NCBI GenBank assembly: GCA_025330725.1
Contig: JAIWND010000020.1
Span: forward strand, 372,001 to 436,000
Direction: 5' to 3'
From: Chlamydoabsidia padenii
Lineage: Eukaryota > Mucoromycota > Mucoromycetes > Mucorales > Cunninghamellaceae
Length of the DNA: 64,000 nt
Shown one piece after another: positions 34,106 to 49,383 of the stretch. The first letter of the stretch is position 1, and each line of letters begins with the position of its first letter. A program made the translations under genes and the position numbers. The notes beneath the pieces were generated by a model. The model searched no databases and had not been told where the DNA came from. It worked only from the letters and a program-made list of their open reading frames with translations.

Positions 34106-34600
34106 CATAATTAAAAAAAAAACTTACGAGGGGCAGCCATTGATGTACCAGTTAAAGTCTTGGTAGCTGTATCACTATCACTTGTTATGGATTTGATATC
34201 AGTTCCTGGGGCAAACCTATGTATGGGATGATGATCCCCAAAGAGGAAAAAAAAAAAAGGGGAGTCAAGTAAGTATATATACATGAGAAGAAGAAGAAGA
34301 GAGGGAATGACTTACATATCTACGCATTTTCCAAAGTTGGAGTAGTAAGCAATGGAATCATCACGATCAATGGCACCTACAGTAATAACCCCTGGACTTG
34401 ATCCGGGAGAATAGAGACATGCATCTTCACCATAGTTTCCGGCAGCCACGACGACATGAATCCCGAGTTGAATGACTTGTTCCACCGCGTCATTGGCTAC
34501 TTGGTTATATAGCGCACCCAAAGAGAGATTGATGATACTTTTTGTCTTGCCTTGTGTAGATGGTGAGTATGCTGAAGAAGGACTGATCGATGGCAATATA

Positions 34601-34655
<55 letters not shown>

Positions 34656-35792
34656 GTGATGGTGATGATGGTGATGATAATGCAACAGGTTTTGATAATA
34701 CATGATGAGAAGACTGGTGTTGATGAGAAGTTGTGGTTGACAAAGCCTTTGGTTTCGATGACTTTGATGATGCTGATTTGTGAGTGGTGGTAGGTTTTCC
34801 TTTTTGGTGATGACATGTAGTAGTTTTCTTATTATGACCAGGTGATGATGAAGGATGGTGGTAACGAGATGAATTGGTAGTATGATGATGTTGGTTTACA
34901 AATTTATCATTGAAAAGCATGATAGTAGTAGTAGTGGCGGTAGCGACAGCGTCGGTAGATGAAGTGGGTTCCAAGACTGTCGTAGTTGTATCTGTTGTAA
35001 AATTATGCTGTTGTACAACCCAATCCAGTCCTTTCAATAGATCCGACAATCGACCATTTCCATCATTATCCAACGTTTTCACCGAGACGATCGAAGCTGC
35101 TTTTGCTACACCATAGTTTGATCCACAACACACACCAGCGACAAACGTACCATGACCATCAGTGTCAGAAGGATCATCACCCACAATGGTTTCGCCAATG
35201 GTCACTCGGCCGGCTAAATCTTCGTGATCTTCCATCACACCCGTATCCAAGATGTACACCGTCACACCTTGACCTTGTTTGGAAGAGAATTCGTAGAGTC
35301 CATCTAGTCCTTGACGTTGATCGATTCTATCCAGACCCTACATTACATTAGACATGATTAGTATACAGTGTATTTTTCATGAAAACTTACCCAACTGGGA
35401 GGATTCTTTTGCACCATTTCTTGCACCGTAAAATCAACATCCTTCACCCAATATTGGAGAATATCATCACCATCCGGAGTAGGACTTGAAGAATGTTGAT
35501 AGGAGGCGTATAGAGTTTCGAATGATTCAGTAGGGAAAGCACCGGTATACCAATGGAAGTTGCCGATAGAAGATACTTTTGAATTCAACGTTTTGAGTGT
35601 AGTGGTGGTATTGGTTGTCTTGTTGGCGTGAGTGTTGACTTGATTGTACATGAGTTGAATATGTTCCTTCATATCAGATTTAGGGGTACCATGTCTGAAG
35701 ACGAGGATATAATTGTCGGTTGCTGCTGTTGATACATGATTTAAAAAAGTAAGAAGAATAAGGAAGGAAGAAGAAAAATAATATTTCACCAT
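33632..35792 (-). CDS. Secreted subtilisin-like serine protease with large in-domain insertion and GPI-type tail
   Basis: S8 peptidase of the proteinase K/cerevisin type. It has a signal peptide (FLILLTFLNHVSTA), an I9 propeptide (NYILVFRHG...), and catalytic Asp in VYILDTGV, His in DGHGTFVAG and Ser in GTSMAAP; the oxyanion region AAGNYGEDAC is present. Between the first helix after the His block (LDWVVQQHNF) and the next strand (INLSLGA) lies an insertion of about 140 residues rich in Ser, Thr and His, ending in poly-Ser coded by a (TCA)n repeat. The C-terminus ends in SPLPSLLLLLLFIFAVIP without charged residues, as in GPI-anchor signals. One intron holds a 61-nt T run (34043-34103). The mature enzyme is probably at the cell wall or membrane (inference). 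Confidence 0.93.
34043..34103 (-). repeat. Homopolymer T(61), poly(A) in the sense strand of the subtilase intron
   Basis: Uninterrupted T run within the last intron of the subtilase gene. Confidence 0.97.
34600..34655 (-). repeat. (GAT)n microsatellite coding poly-Ser
   Basis: About 17 GATs in a row, read as TCA (Ser) in the subtilase frame. Confidence 0.95.
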
Positions 35793-36194
35793 TTTTGTAT
35801 ATATATATAAAAAAAGATCGTGTCGGGATTTGAATTCGGGTAGATGAGTATGTGGTAAAAATGGCCGTGAAGGTGGATGTAAAACGAGTGTAAAAGGTGG
35901 GGAAGAGGAAAGACAATCAAAGCTTCATGGATTGCTTTCTAAAGAAGTTAAAAAAAAAAACAAAAAGTAAAAAAAACAAGAAGTAAAAAAAGAGGCGGGA
36001 CAAATCAATTTAATTTTTTATTACTGCCGTACAGCCGGGTAGCACAAATAAAGTCAATTCGGTGTAGTCTGGACTAGCGGGTAGAATACGGTATTGTGAG
36101 TTAAGGGAGACAAGTAAGATAGAGAGAGAGAGAGAGAGAGAGTATATAAAATAAAATAAAAAGTAAACTAGAGGGGAGAGGGGAGAAGCCTCTA
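35793..36194. other. Subtilase promoter and cullin 3' flank
   Basis: No gene. Contains the promoter element at 35824-35834 and a (GA)n run at 36121-36142. Confidence 0.6.
35824..35834 (-). promoter_or_regulatory. TTCAAATCCCG element, subtilase promoter
   Basis: Exact match on the gene strand, 32 bp before the subtilase ATG. Confidence 0.55.
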
Positions 36195-39588
<3,394 letters not shown>

Positions 39589-39653
39589 TTTTTCAAATAA
39601 TCTAAATGACGAAGAAGAAGAATGAGGAGAGAGGGAGAGAGAGAAAATAAAAA

Positions 39654-39664
39654 TTCAAATGCCG
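39654..39664 (-). promoter_or_regulatory. TTCAAATGCCG element, cullin promoter
   Basis: G variant of the element, 66 bp before the cullin ATG; orientation opposite to the gene. Confidence 0.5.
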
Positions 39665-39814
39665 CCTTTTTATCGGCGCAGGTCTAAACGTCATCGTATC
39701 ACAAAAAGTCGACCTGATATAAAAGCTGCGACCAAAAATAGACAATGCATAAAAATATTTATTATTGATACAATTATAAAAGGATGGTGTGTATAAGTTA
39801 TGTACTAAAGGTGG

Positions 39815-42800
39815 TCAAGGTTTGTCAAGTAACAAAGTCAATCGCTGGAATGGTTGCAAGTTGAGCCATGGTGGTAGATACTTTTGTGGTGTTGTTTGAC
39901 GAGGGACAGGCAGTTCAAATGGATTGGTTGTATTATCTATGGTGATCGAGTCAAGTAGTAGTACATCGCTTTGATCCCCACTGACAATATGATCGGCTAC
40001 AGATCTCAACAAGTCAGGACTGATGGGGTTCTATTGGAACATCAAACCAAGTAAGTAACCCAAAGTGCCAAGTTTTGATTTCTTTTCTTTTTTTCAACTT
40101 ACTTCATAATCGGCGACATGATAGTTAGATATAAGCTTTTGAATTTGAGTTGGTGATAATATCCAGCAAACATCATAAATGTTGTCAATATCTTCCAATG
40201 TGTTCTGGAAGAAAAAAGAGACAGAATTAGTTTGTTTATGTATTTCAAATTCATGGTGATTTTTACCTTTTTGAATTGCAGTAGCTTTGTAGACTGCATT
40301 AGATGTTCCAGCTGGAGTGTTCCTTCAGGTATGTCATGCGTTTTACACCATTCTTCAATCCGTGTGATATTGTATTGGATTTGCATAGCTTTGAAAAAAA
40401 AAAGAGAGAGAGAGACAACCTGTTAATTTTTCCCAAAATCCCAGTCAATCCCCGCTCTTCCTTACCCCTTTTCCAAGATGCAAAGTTCTTTCGCATGAGC
40501 AAGTCGTTGAATGCCGATACGCCAATCATCTTGAGCATTTCCGTCAGGATTTGAGCCGACACGGAGGGTTCCAGATAATAACATTTCACCGCTCTGTAAA
40601 TGTGGTTCAAAAAGTGTAAGAGTTCGTCCATGGAGAAGGCAGGTTGAGAGGGTTTTGTCAAAAACCTGTTGAGGAATCGTCCCGAATCGATGGTGATAAA
40701 GCCAGGTAAAGATTGACTTTCGATTAATGCAGGTACTGCTATCTTGGAGAGTCGTTTCTTGGATTCCTTTACCCAGGCATGGAAGATGTTGTCCTCGAGG
40801 CATTGTAGTTCGAATTTGATGGTGCCTATCATTTTTTCCCAATCATGCCAGTCAGCTCGTCCCCGTAGATTTGTTTCAAGATCTTGCTCCGCATTGTGTA
40901 CCAAAGAGTAGAGTTCATGGACATTGGTCAACCAAAAGGCGCAAGGCACAATAGCTTCTTCATCATTATAGTTCTATATATATAAATAAAAGCAAAAAGG
41001 GGAAAATTAACACACAGTAATGTATTATGCAGTGTGATATATTTACCATGCATTGTTTTTGGATGGTATGCATGACCGAGAATAGTAAACGTTCTGATTC
41101 GTCGATATAATTGTGCTTCCACATTTCCGAGGCGATAGTACCAATAACATGAGCAGGGGAGAAGATTTCTTTTTGCGGTGCTGGCGATGTAAGATTGGGT
41201 GGTGGGATCTTGAGCGTCTTGATCACACCTTCAATCACTTCTTCGTGTAATTTATCTTCATCTCGTATAGCATTGTGTATCTATTCATAAAATAAAAATA
41301 AAAGGAAGAGGGAAGGTGATGAGATTAAGCATTTTAACCTACCAAAATGTATGCACGACTTACCGCTTCCTCTGGATTCCGATCAATATCTTCCAAAGTG
41401 CTACCCGCCTTATTATTAATGAGAGAGCCAAAGTACGCCAGAGAGGTAGGACGAGGGTTCTTGGTCAGTTGCTCCGTTCTTTTAATGTCGTCTATAGATG
41501 ATTTGAGTCGAGTATCGGTGGTAGTGCTATGGCGACGAGCTTTGCGATCGATAAAGCCATCAAGATTACTTTTATCACAATATTTCATTGGTGAGACAGA
41601 TGGTATTCTAGGAGATAACGATGCATCACGTCCAGATGGCGAAAGACCACGAATGTTGTTATTGTTGTGTTGTCGAGTGTTCATAACTTGAGCCAATTGA
41701 GACTTAAGCCCAACGATCTGAGTTTTCAATTCCACCACTTCTGTTTGTCGATCATTTACCTGTCGAGATCCTTCAAGTGCTGATAATAGATCACCATTTT
41801 TCTTTTTCTCGGCAGCAAGAGCAGACATCACCTTTTCCAATTCATGTTCTTGAGTATCAAACCTGGCCTTTGCCGATTGGTTTTCTTTAGAAAGAGAGAC
41901 CTTGTCGTGTTGTAATGCTGTCCATTCTTGTTGAGGTTGCTGTTGTTGCTGTAATTTCATCTCGAGAGTCCTGTTCTTCTTGTTCAGTTTATCATACTTA
42001 TCGGCCCATGATTTGATTTGAGTTTCCAGCTGTAGAGTACGATCATTCAGAGTCTTCTTGTCTTGATTCAAGCTAGTGACCAATTGAGTTAGTTCTACCA
42101 CCTTGTTTTCCAGTTTGTAGGAGACTTCTTTAAGGTGATTGACAGATCTTGCTTCCACACGTAGGTCCACCAGTTGTTTTTGTGCCATGCGTCGTCTAAT
42201 GCATGATTGTAGAAGAGTGATGCAGTCCAACCGGGTTCTTACATACCGCCGAGCAAACCTAAATGATAGGGAATACATGTCAGTAGTTGAATGGTACTCT
42301 TCTTTATTTCACTTACCATCCTCGAATAGCACGTTGTATTTGAATCGCCGCCGATGTTTTCCTGGCAACCAAAAAGTTTCGACGAGCAATATGGCCAAGG
42401 ATGACTATCAATAGAATCATAAAGTTAATTTCTAATACCAATAATAAAAATAAAGGCATTATTACCTGTTTGTAAATTGTATATAAAAGTCTTCTTGACA
42501 AGAAAGTCCTTCCGTGTGATATATCGTCGCCAGTGCTTCTGAAGGATGATGGCAGCCTTTTCTTGTTGAAGATGTTCAAGTTGAGACCGTGCCATTTTGG
42601 TTCGCGTAACACATTGGAGCCGAAGAGCCAATTCCCGCGTACGTATATACCGAGTCCTACAAACAAATCGTCGCATGTGTTTTTGAAGCAAGGTGGCATA
42701 TTCAGAATACCGGTCAGATCGTAGTTTTTCGAGATAGGCGAGCTATTAAAAAAAAAAAAAAAATCAATTTTACGTTAGTATCCCATAATCTTTTCTATTT

Positions 42801-43672
42801 CTATTTCTTACCTGACCAGCACGGAAGAAGATCTTGGTTGTACCGACTTGATATTTGTCTTCTCCTTGTATAGAGCTGTGTACTATGGTAGAGCAAAGTT
42901 CATGGACGTCAAAAGAAGATGATTTGGAATCCCAATGTTTAGATGGCACCAATGCATAATAGCGATCAGCAAATTCTTCAAAGGTCCACCGAGATGGATA
43001 TCCAGCGCAACTGATACGTATAGTTTCCAGTACACCACAGGCACGAAGTTGAGATAACACCATGTTCGGCTCGAATTCCCAGGCTACCTTGGCTTCATTA
43101 GGCTTGATACACCGAATGTAATGAACATTAGTGTTGCCGATTGTATCCATAAGATTAATCAAAGATAACTTGAGGGAGAGAAAAGAGGAAGAAGATTAGG
43201 AGAGTTCAAATAACATTACCACCATTGTGCAAATTGTTACCTTGAATATAGAGCCAAGGGTTGGTTTTCTTGCATTCATGCTGATCCGTTTACTTGGTTG
43301 AGGCTACAAGTGATTATTAAAAAAAGAGGTTAGAAGATAGATTCGAGTATGATTACATGCAACTTTTCACATATATACCGTTTGTGCAGGGACACCATCA
43401 CTTTCAATCTTGTCCAATACTTCTTTTAAAAAGTCGAATTCTGTTGATTGTAGTAGTTCCATATGTTCGTCGGGTACTGAGTCCTTGTTCTTGTCCAAAA
43501 AGTTTTCATCTTCATATTGTACGTCAAGGGCATAATGACTGATGATGAAGGCGTTGTTTGAGAATCGAGGTTTCTTAAAGTAGTCCTTGAATTCTATCTT
43601 GTCAAAGTTGTTGTATAACTTTTGGGTAAAGCCTTGATCAGTACCTGCTGGTAAGCGTGATTCCTATCATGT

Positions 43673-43737
<65 letters not shown>

Positions 43738-45114
43738 CATTAGGATTGGATTTAGAGTCATTATTTCCAGTTATGGTTATGTTTGACTTGCTTCATCCAG
43801 TAATGACAAGATGCCCAGTTTTCCTTCAATCAGGTCAATGCACTTTTGGTTGTCGCTAAAGTCGATAAAGGTCCAATTGATGTTTTCCCGTATGTATTCT
43901 TCTTGTTCCAGTTTGAAGACATGTTGGTTGAACTATAGAGTAAAGAAGAAGAAGAAAAGAATGACGGTTAATGATATTATATATATATATATACTGTGTG
44001 TGGGGTATTACCTGCTGTTGTAGTTTTTCATTTGCATAGTTGATACAAAACTGTTCAAACGAGTTTTTATCAAAATGTTCAAACCCATAGATATCGAGCA
44101 CACCAATAAAACTAGACACCAAATCAGGATTGTTGCATGACAGAGTTTCGTTAATGATGCCCACCAGCCAATCAAACAAGTGGGAATACACATATTTTGC
44201 CACCGAGTCCCTGACCACAGTTGCTTGAGTAGGGCTGAGGTTGGTGACAATCTTTTCGGACCGAGTGATGATTTGCTTGCGGACGATCCATTTCCGGAAT
44301 TCGACTGATTTAATACCAAGAAGGCGAGTAGCAGTTAACAAGGCAGGGTCAGTCTCCGACACCATGGCATCTCCACGACCTGTGATTTGAATATTACCCA
44401 CATGTAACAAGGCCGCCAAGACCCGAAAGATGTTCCATTGTAGTTCCACAGAGAGACCGACTGTTGATAATGCATGTCGAGTGATTTCGAATTCCTCCTG
44501 ATCGTCGACACCAGGTATAGTTCCACATTGTTTGAGATAGTAAAAGTCACTGTAGGCACCGAGTTCAAACTTTTTCTTTTCAGAGGAAGGGGCACCGGCA
44601 CATAACTAGAATAGGAAATCAAAAGAAGTATGAGTATGTTGAGTTCCTTTTCCTATAAAGTGGTTTACCTGATAAAAGATGTGATAATTGCGTTCAGTTT
44701 TTGGCTGGAAGATGAGTCGAGACCGTTCCAAGAGGTAAGTTCTGATCTTGGCACCGATGATATTGGCACCATCATCAAATTGGATTTCAATGTATTTTCC
44801 GAATCGAGAGCTATTGTCATTTCTTGTTGTTTTGGCATTTCCAAAGGCTTCCATGATAGGATTTGTTGCTAATATCAATGAATTATAAAATTTGTCATGG
44901 TTATCCCGTCTGTCCCCATGTGTGTTATTCTTTTGTCGAGATTTACTTACCCAAGATCTGTTGTTCCACTTCAGTCATCGGTCCATCCACTTTTTTTCGT
45001 TTACCAGTGGATTCTTGATCATCAGCAGTAGCAAAATACCGCATAATATACTTGGCACTAACTGTTTTGCCTGCACCACTAGAGATAGGCAGTCAATATT
45101 CTCCTTTTTCTTCT

Positions 45115-45171
<57 letters not shown>

Positions 45172-45927
45172 TAATCTGTATGTTACCTTTCACCAGACAC
45201 GACAATGGTTTGATTAGAATGCTCCCGGATCATACATCGATAGGCGTCTTCAGCAATGGCAAACAAATGAGGTTCCAATTCACCACGTCGTTTCCCGGAA
45301 TACTGTTGGACGATATCAAGATCGTATAGAGACACACGATCAAATGGGTTCACTGCGATCAAGACAATACCAGAGTAAGTGTAAATCAGTCGTTGCATAT
45401 ATCTTGTTCGGATGGTATTAAGTACTAGATAGTATATAATAGTAAAAAGAAAAATAAGATATTAGTATCGTTCTCACCTTCCCCCCCCCTTTATTTTTTG
45501 GTCAATCCCACTTACCTCCAGGTTCATTGAGGTAGCTTAGATTGGTCAAGTCATCGTTAAATTCTAACTTGGGAGGATTTCGTAAAGGCGGCAAGTTGGC
45601 ACCATTGGTTTTTTCAATATCAGCAAGAGTAGATTCATAAATATAATCCTGTGTATGATAAATTTAAAAGTATTGTCAGTAAAATGGTCATATTTTTTCC
45701 TGCATTGGTCTGAAACATACAACCGAGGTTGAAGACGAGTTTCTTTTTCAATTTACATTGTTTACCTTTTGATTAGTATCGCCTTTAAACATTAGTTTAA
45801 TGGAATCGTCGTCGAGTTCTTTTGAGATGCAAGTAGCTGAAACCCAGGCTTGTTCTTCGTCTGTAAACCATGCTTTAACCCCGTTGGTATAGACCTCCAC
45901 AGTTTGTGAGACCGTCTTGGGTGACAT
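39815..45927 (-). CDS. MYO2: Class V myosin heavy chain
   Basis: Actin-based cargo motor for polarised transport. The N-terminal SH3-like region begins [21 protein letters not shown]. The motor domain has the P-loop SGESGAGKT (split by an intron), switch [11 protein letters not shown], switch [17 protein letters not shown], the actin-binding HYALDV region and the converter CAGYPSRW. Six IQ motifs follow ([51 protein letters not shown]), then a coiled coil with many Lys/Glu/Gln and a globular DIL (dilute) cargo domain ([18 protein letters not shown]). About 1,550 residues on roughly 15 exons. I start at the ATG at 45927; a TTG lies in frame just before it. Homopolymer tracts of 58 and 54 nt sit in two introns. 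Confidence 0.95.
43678..43735 (-). repeat. Homopolymer A(58) in a myosin V intron
   Basis: Plus-strand A run, T on the gene strand, just after the intron donor. Confidence 0.97.
45117..45170 (-). repeat. Homopolymer T(54) in a myosin V intron
   Basis: Plus-strand T run, A on the gene strand, in the intron that splits the P-loop coding sequence. Confidence 0.97.
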
Positions 45928-46233
45928 TATAGAATGGGGGAGCAAGAAGTATTAATGTGTGAATGAGTGTGTAGTTATCAAGTATAGGGAAATGACTAAC
46001 AGATATACTAGAGTTTTAAAAAATAATGAATGTAATGGCTACTGATTGGTGATAAAAATAAAAAAAAAGTGAAAGAAATGGGAAAAAGGAAATTAGCGGA
46101 TGGGCCAACATGAAAAAGGATAATTTTCGAATGCCGCTCGCAGAAATATAATTTATAGTCCGCTCCTCGTCATTGGTGAAAAATCTTTTGTCTCTCCCTC
46201 TTTCTTTTGTGCTTTCATAATTAGAAGGCCACT
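45928..46233. other. Divergent promoter myosin V / cyclin K-like
   Basis: 306 bp with no gene. A single element variant (46126-46136) lies about 98 bp before the cyclin ATG and 199 bp before the myosin ATG. Confidence 0.55.
46126..46136 (+). promoter_or_regulatory. TTCGAATGCCG element between myosin V and cyclin K
   Basis: One base from the TTCAAATGCCG variant. Serves one or both divergent genes. Confidence 0.45.
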
Positions 46234-47631
46234 ATGATCGATCAGGTATACACAAAAGACAATACATAAAATCATTTATTCTCAAAATACTAACCAATGT
46301 GTTATATACTTTGATGGGTTGAAAAAAACAAAAAAAAACAAAAAAAAACTTACTTTTGTATTGTTTTCCTGATCATCCCTCTAGTGGCTTTATTCAAAAG
46401 ACGAACTCCTTGATACCCCAAGCATCGCCGATGGCATCACTTTTGAACAAGAACAGATGGACCGCACCAAAGGTTGTCATTATCTTTTGGCTGTTGCTGC
46501 TCGACTCAACTTGTAAGTATAGAAAGGGAAAAAGAAGGTAGACAGACGCGGTTAATAACCTAATCACTTTATCAATAGACCTCAACTTGTCATTGCCACT
46601 GCCACTACATTCTTCCACCGATTCTATATGCGCCAGTCAATGAAACGCTTCCACATTTATGCAAGTTAATCCAGTCCAACTTGCGGCTTGCACTGTATAC
46701 TGACTCGACATTTTCTGGGGGGGGAATATTTAGGATATGGCGGCCACCTGCTTGTATGTTGCCACAAAGGTGGAAGAAAGTACTCGTAGGATTAAAGACT
46801 TTGTTGTCGCTTGTGCTCAAAAAGCATCCAAGAATGATAAACTCAGGTTGAACGAAGACTCAAAGGTAAATCAAATGAAGGATGACAAAAGAAACTGGGA
46901 TTAACAAGCAGCTGTTTTCTTGGGGGGGATAATAGGACTTTATCAAGTGGAAGGATACGATGCTGTGTAATGAAGTAGTCTTAATGGAAACCTTATGCTT
47001 CGATCTGACTGTTGAACACCCACATACCCATTTATTGGAAATGGAGGATCAGCTAAATAGTAAGTATGGAGGAAAGGAATAAAATATAAGGAATAGGCAT
47101 GATATTAACTACATATATTTAGTTCCAGGGTCAATGCTCAGGAAAGCTTGGATGATGTTATATCAATGGTTTGTACCAAATCAATATATGATGATAAAGT
47201 GGTAACTACATTGGAAGGATTATTAACTGATTATTGTATACATATATAAAAATAGCTGTGGCTCTCCTCTTTGTATCCTTTATCAACCAAATATCATTGC
47301 TGGGGCAGTTTTATCATTAGCAAGTCACCTATCTAGTGAACCTCTAGAAGAAGGATGGTGGGATCGTGTAAATCTTGATGGCTCATTGATACATGGTAAG
47401 AAGGGCATATATAGAACAATGTAAAAGGGTACTGACTACCTATTTTGTTTTTACTTTTAACTTGTAGAATTGGCGGCAGAGATACTTGCTTACTACCTGG
47501 ATCACTATGTCAAGAAATCATCATCATCATCATCATCACAACCCTCATCACAAACACAATCACCTCATCCAAATTACCATTCTACCTTACATAGTAACTC
47601 CACTTCCAACTCACCTATGCAATACTTTTAG
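46234..47631 (+). CDS. Cyclin K/T-like (transcriptional CDK partner)
   Basis: Short first exon MIDQ (46234-46245) spliced to WLYSKDELLDTPSIADG, the W-x-x-[ST]-x-[ED]-[EQ]-L-x-x-[TS]-PS opening of cyclins T, K and L. The cyclin box continues ATATTFFHRFYMRQS, DMAATCLYVATKVEES, RRIKDFVVAC, then a second fold with VVLMETLCFDLTVEHPHT and CGSPLCILYQPNIIAGAVL. The C-terminus is a Ser/Gln/Asn-rich tail ending in PMQYF. About seven exons. Such cyclins pair with CDK9/CDK12-type kinases (Bur1, Ctk1, Pch1 partners) to phosphorylate the Pol II C-terminal domain. The K versus T subfamily is undecided. Confidence 0.85.
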
Positions 47632-48129
47632 TATCCCCTTCCCTACACCTCACTTGTTATTTATCTGTATAGTTCACCCCATTCTTCTTACTACATTCTA
47701 CATTATCATAATAAACATATATCATTTATAAATACATACTTTTTTTTTGTTTTGACATGTTGTACTGGGTAATATATATATGTACAACGTTGATGTTGTT
47801 TATAACGTTTGGAATCATGGATAGTGGCGGGAATTTAACTTCTCAAAAGGAAATCGAAGGTATGCAAACCTACATATCAGCATGATACAGGGTTAATTGG
47901 TTTTCACAGAGAAGAAAGTTTATATCTATCCAACGAGCGCTTTGTTACACAAGCACCTTCAGTTGTCGGAACTGAACTGCAGTTTGTTTAACCATAAAAG
48001 AAATGTCTTTCAGGGCCCATGTTTCAAATCTATATAAAGCAACTTTTTTTTTCTTCCCCCTCTTCTTTTTTTTTGTTTTTTTTGTTTTCCTTCTTCTTTC
48101 ACTCTTACATTACTTTTTATACCAACACT
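47632..48129 (+). other. Intergenic, promoter of the pathogen-related protein gene
   Basis: No gene. Ends in a strong CT/T-rich leader before the ATG. A weak GGCGGGAATTTAA element at about 47826 and TTTCAAATC at 48024. Confidence 0.45.
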
Positions 48130-49204
48130 ATGGCTGATCTTCCTGACTTTATGACCGACCCTAATGCCGTCTTGAATGACGTTGACCATGAATGGCGCTA
48201 TGGCCGTGTCCCTGATTACAAGAAAGTCAATGAAGCCTTCGAATTGGGTAAGATCATGTTTACTGTTTATTCTCTACTCCAATCCATCTCTTTCTAACAT
48301 ATACTCTTACTCGGTTTGTTTATATATAGAAAAAACAGTTACCCATGAAGAAGGATCCTTGGGTTGGTTGGTTTCTAACTTGGTCAAGGTAGGGGGGATA
48401 TCGGGATTTGAAATTTACCGTTTGGGGGATTTTAAAAAAAAAGCTATAATTGACTAATCCACCTTTTATTACATAATATATAGAACTGGGAAAAGGAAAT
48501 GTCTTACAAGCTTCGAGCTGATCAAATCCGTACTATCAATCCTGAAAAGTACAAGTTCTCTGTGAATGGACATGAATTCCATACTGTGGAAGAAATGTTA
48601 AAGGTAAGCATCGCGAGTTGAAAAAAAAAATGGGCCGATGTTGACGACTTTTTTTTTTTTTTAGATCGGCACTTATAATGCTCTTATTGGTGATACTGAA
48701 CTCTACAAGGCCAGTGAACTCGATTTCAGTGAATCCCACAAACTGTTCAAGCGTTGTCTTCGTACCTTTTCTTGGGAATGCATAGAAGTTTACAGTGGTC
48801 CTCCTGTGGTTGCTTTCAAGTGGCGGTAAGTAAAAGGTTATGGGGAATCGATCAAGCTAACTTTCTTTTTTTTTTTTTTGTACTTAGTCATTGGGGCACG
48901 ATGGTGGGTGACTTGAATGTGACCCTTGGAGACGGCAAAAAGTTACAAGCAACTGCCTCGAACGAAGTAGTAGAATCATTTGGTGTCACAGTCGCTCATG
49001 TCAATGACAAATTCCAAGTGGAAAAGGTAATTTGAACATTGAATGTTACATTGTATTAAACCATCTCTTCGTCATTTGCTATAGCTTGAAACCTTCTATG
49101 ACCCCAACGATTTGATGATTCAACTGTCAAAATACAAGAAGAACGGCGATCAAACTGAAGAAAAGTCCGCTTCCACTGGTGGAAAGTGTCCTTTCCTTCC
49201 TTAG
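48130..49204 (+). CDS. Pathogen-related-protein-like, NTF2/SnoaL-fold
   Basis: Six exons (introns at about 48248, 48389, 48604, 48826 and 49027) give roughly 240 residues starting MADLPDFMTDPNAVLNDV. Conserved blocks match the plant and fungal pathogen-related protein family: EWRYGRVPDYKKVN, TINPEKYKFSVNG, IGTYNALIGDTELY, FAWECLEVYSGPPVV-like (FSWECIEVYSGPPVVAFKWR), HWGTMVGD, and a C-terminal ETFYDPND. The fold is an NTF2-like cone with a central pocket. The role is not established in fungi; detoxification or lipid-like ligand binding has been suggested by fold only. Ends GGKCPFLP, giving a Cys-Pro near the C-terminus. Very regular codon use suggests high expression (inference). Confidence 0.85.
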
Positions 49205-49307
49205 GATAGATAACCATTGTATACATACTTTCTTTTTTAAAGATCTTGATATTAATAAAACACACCTCTTTATATTACTCATTTGACACTTTATTTGGAT
49301 GTAAAAT

Positions 49308-49329
49308 CGGGATTTGAATTCAAATGCCG
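49308..49329. promoter_or_regulatory. Back-to-back palindromic pair of the TTCAAATCCCG element
   Basis: CGGGATTTGAA (49308-49318) abuts TTCAAATGCCG (49319-49329), forming a 22-bp inverted pair between two convergent gene ends. Confidence 0.6.
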
Positions 49330-49383
49330 CTTTGGGATTAAAAAATCTAGGTAAAAAAAAAAAGAAGAGCGTTTTGCTTCTCT

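Noticed and set aside
34505..34816. Poly-His, poly-Ile, poly-Asp and poly-Met frames over the GAT repeat
   Set aside because: All are shadow frames of the (GAT)n microsatellite inside the subtilase coding sequence.
44892..45329. Long poly-Phe or poly-Lys frames
   Set aside because: Created by the T(54) homopolymer in a myosin intron.
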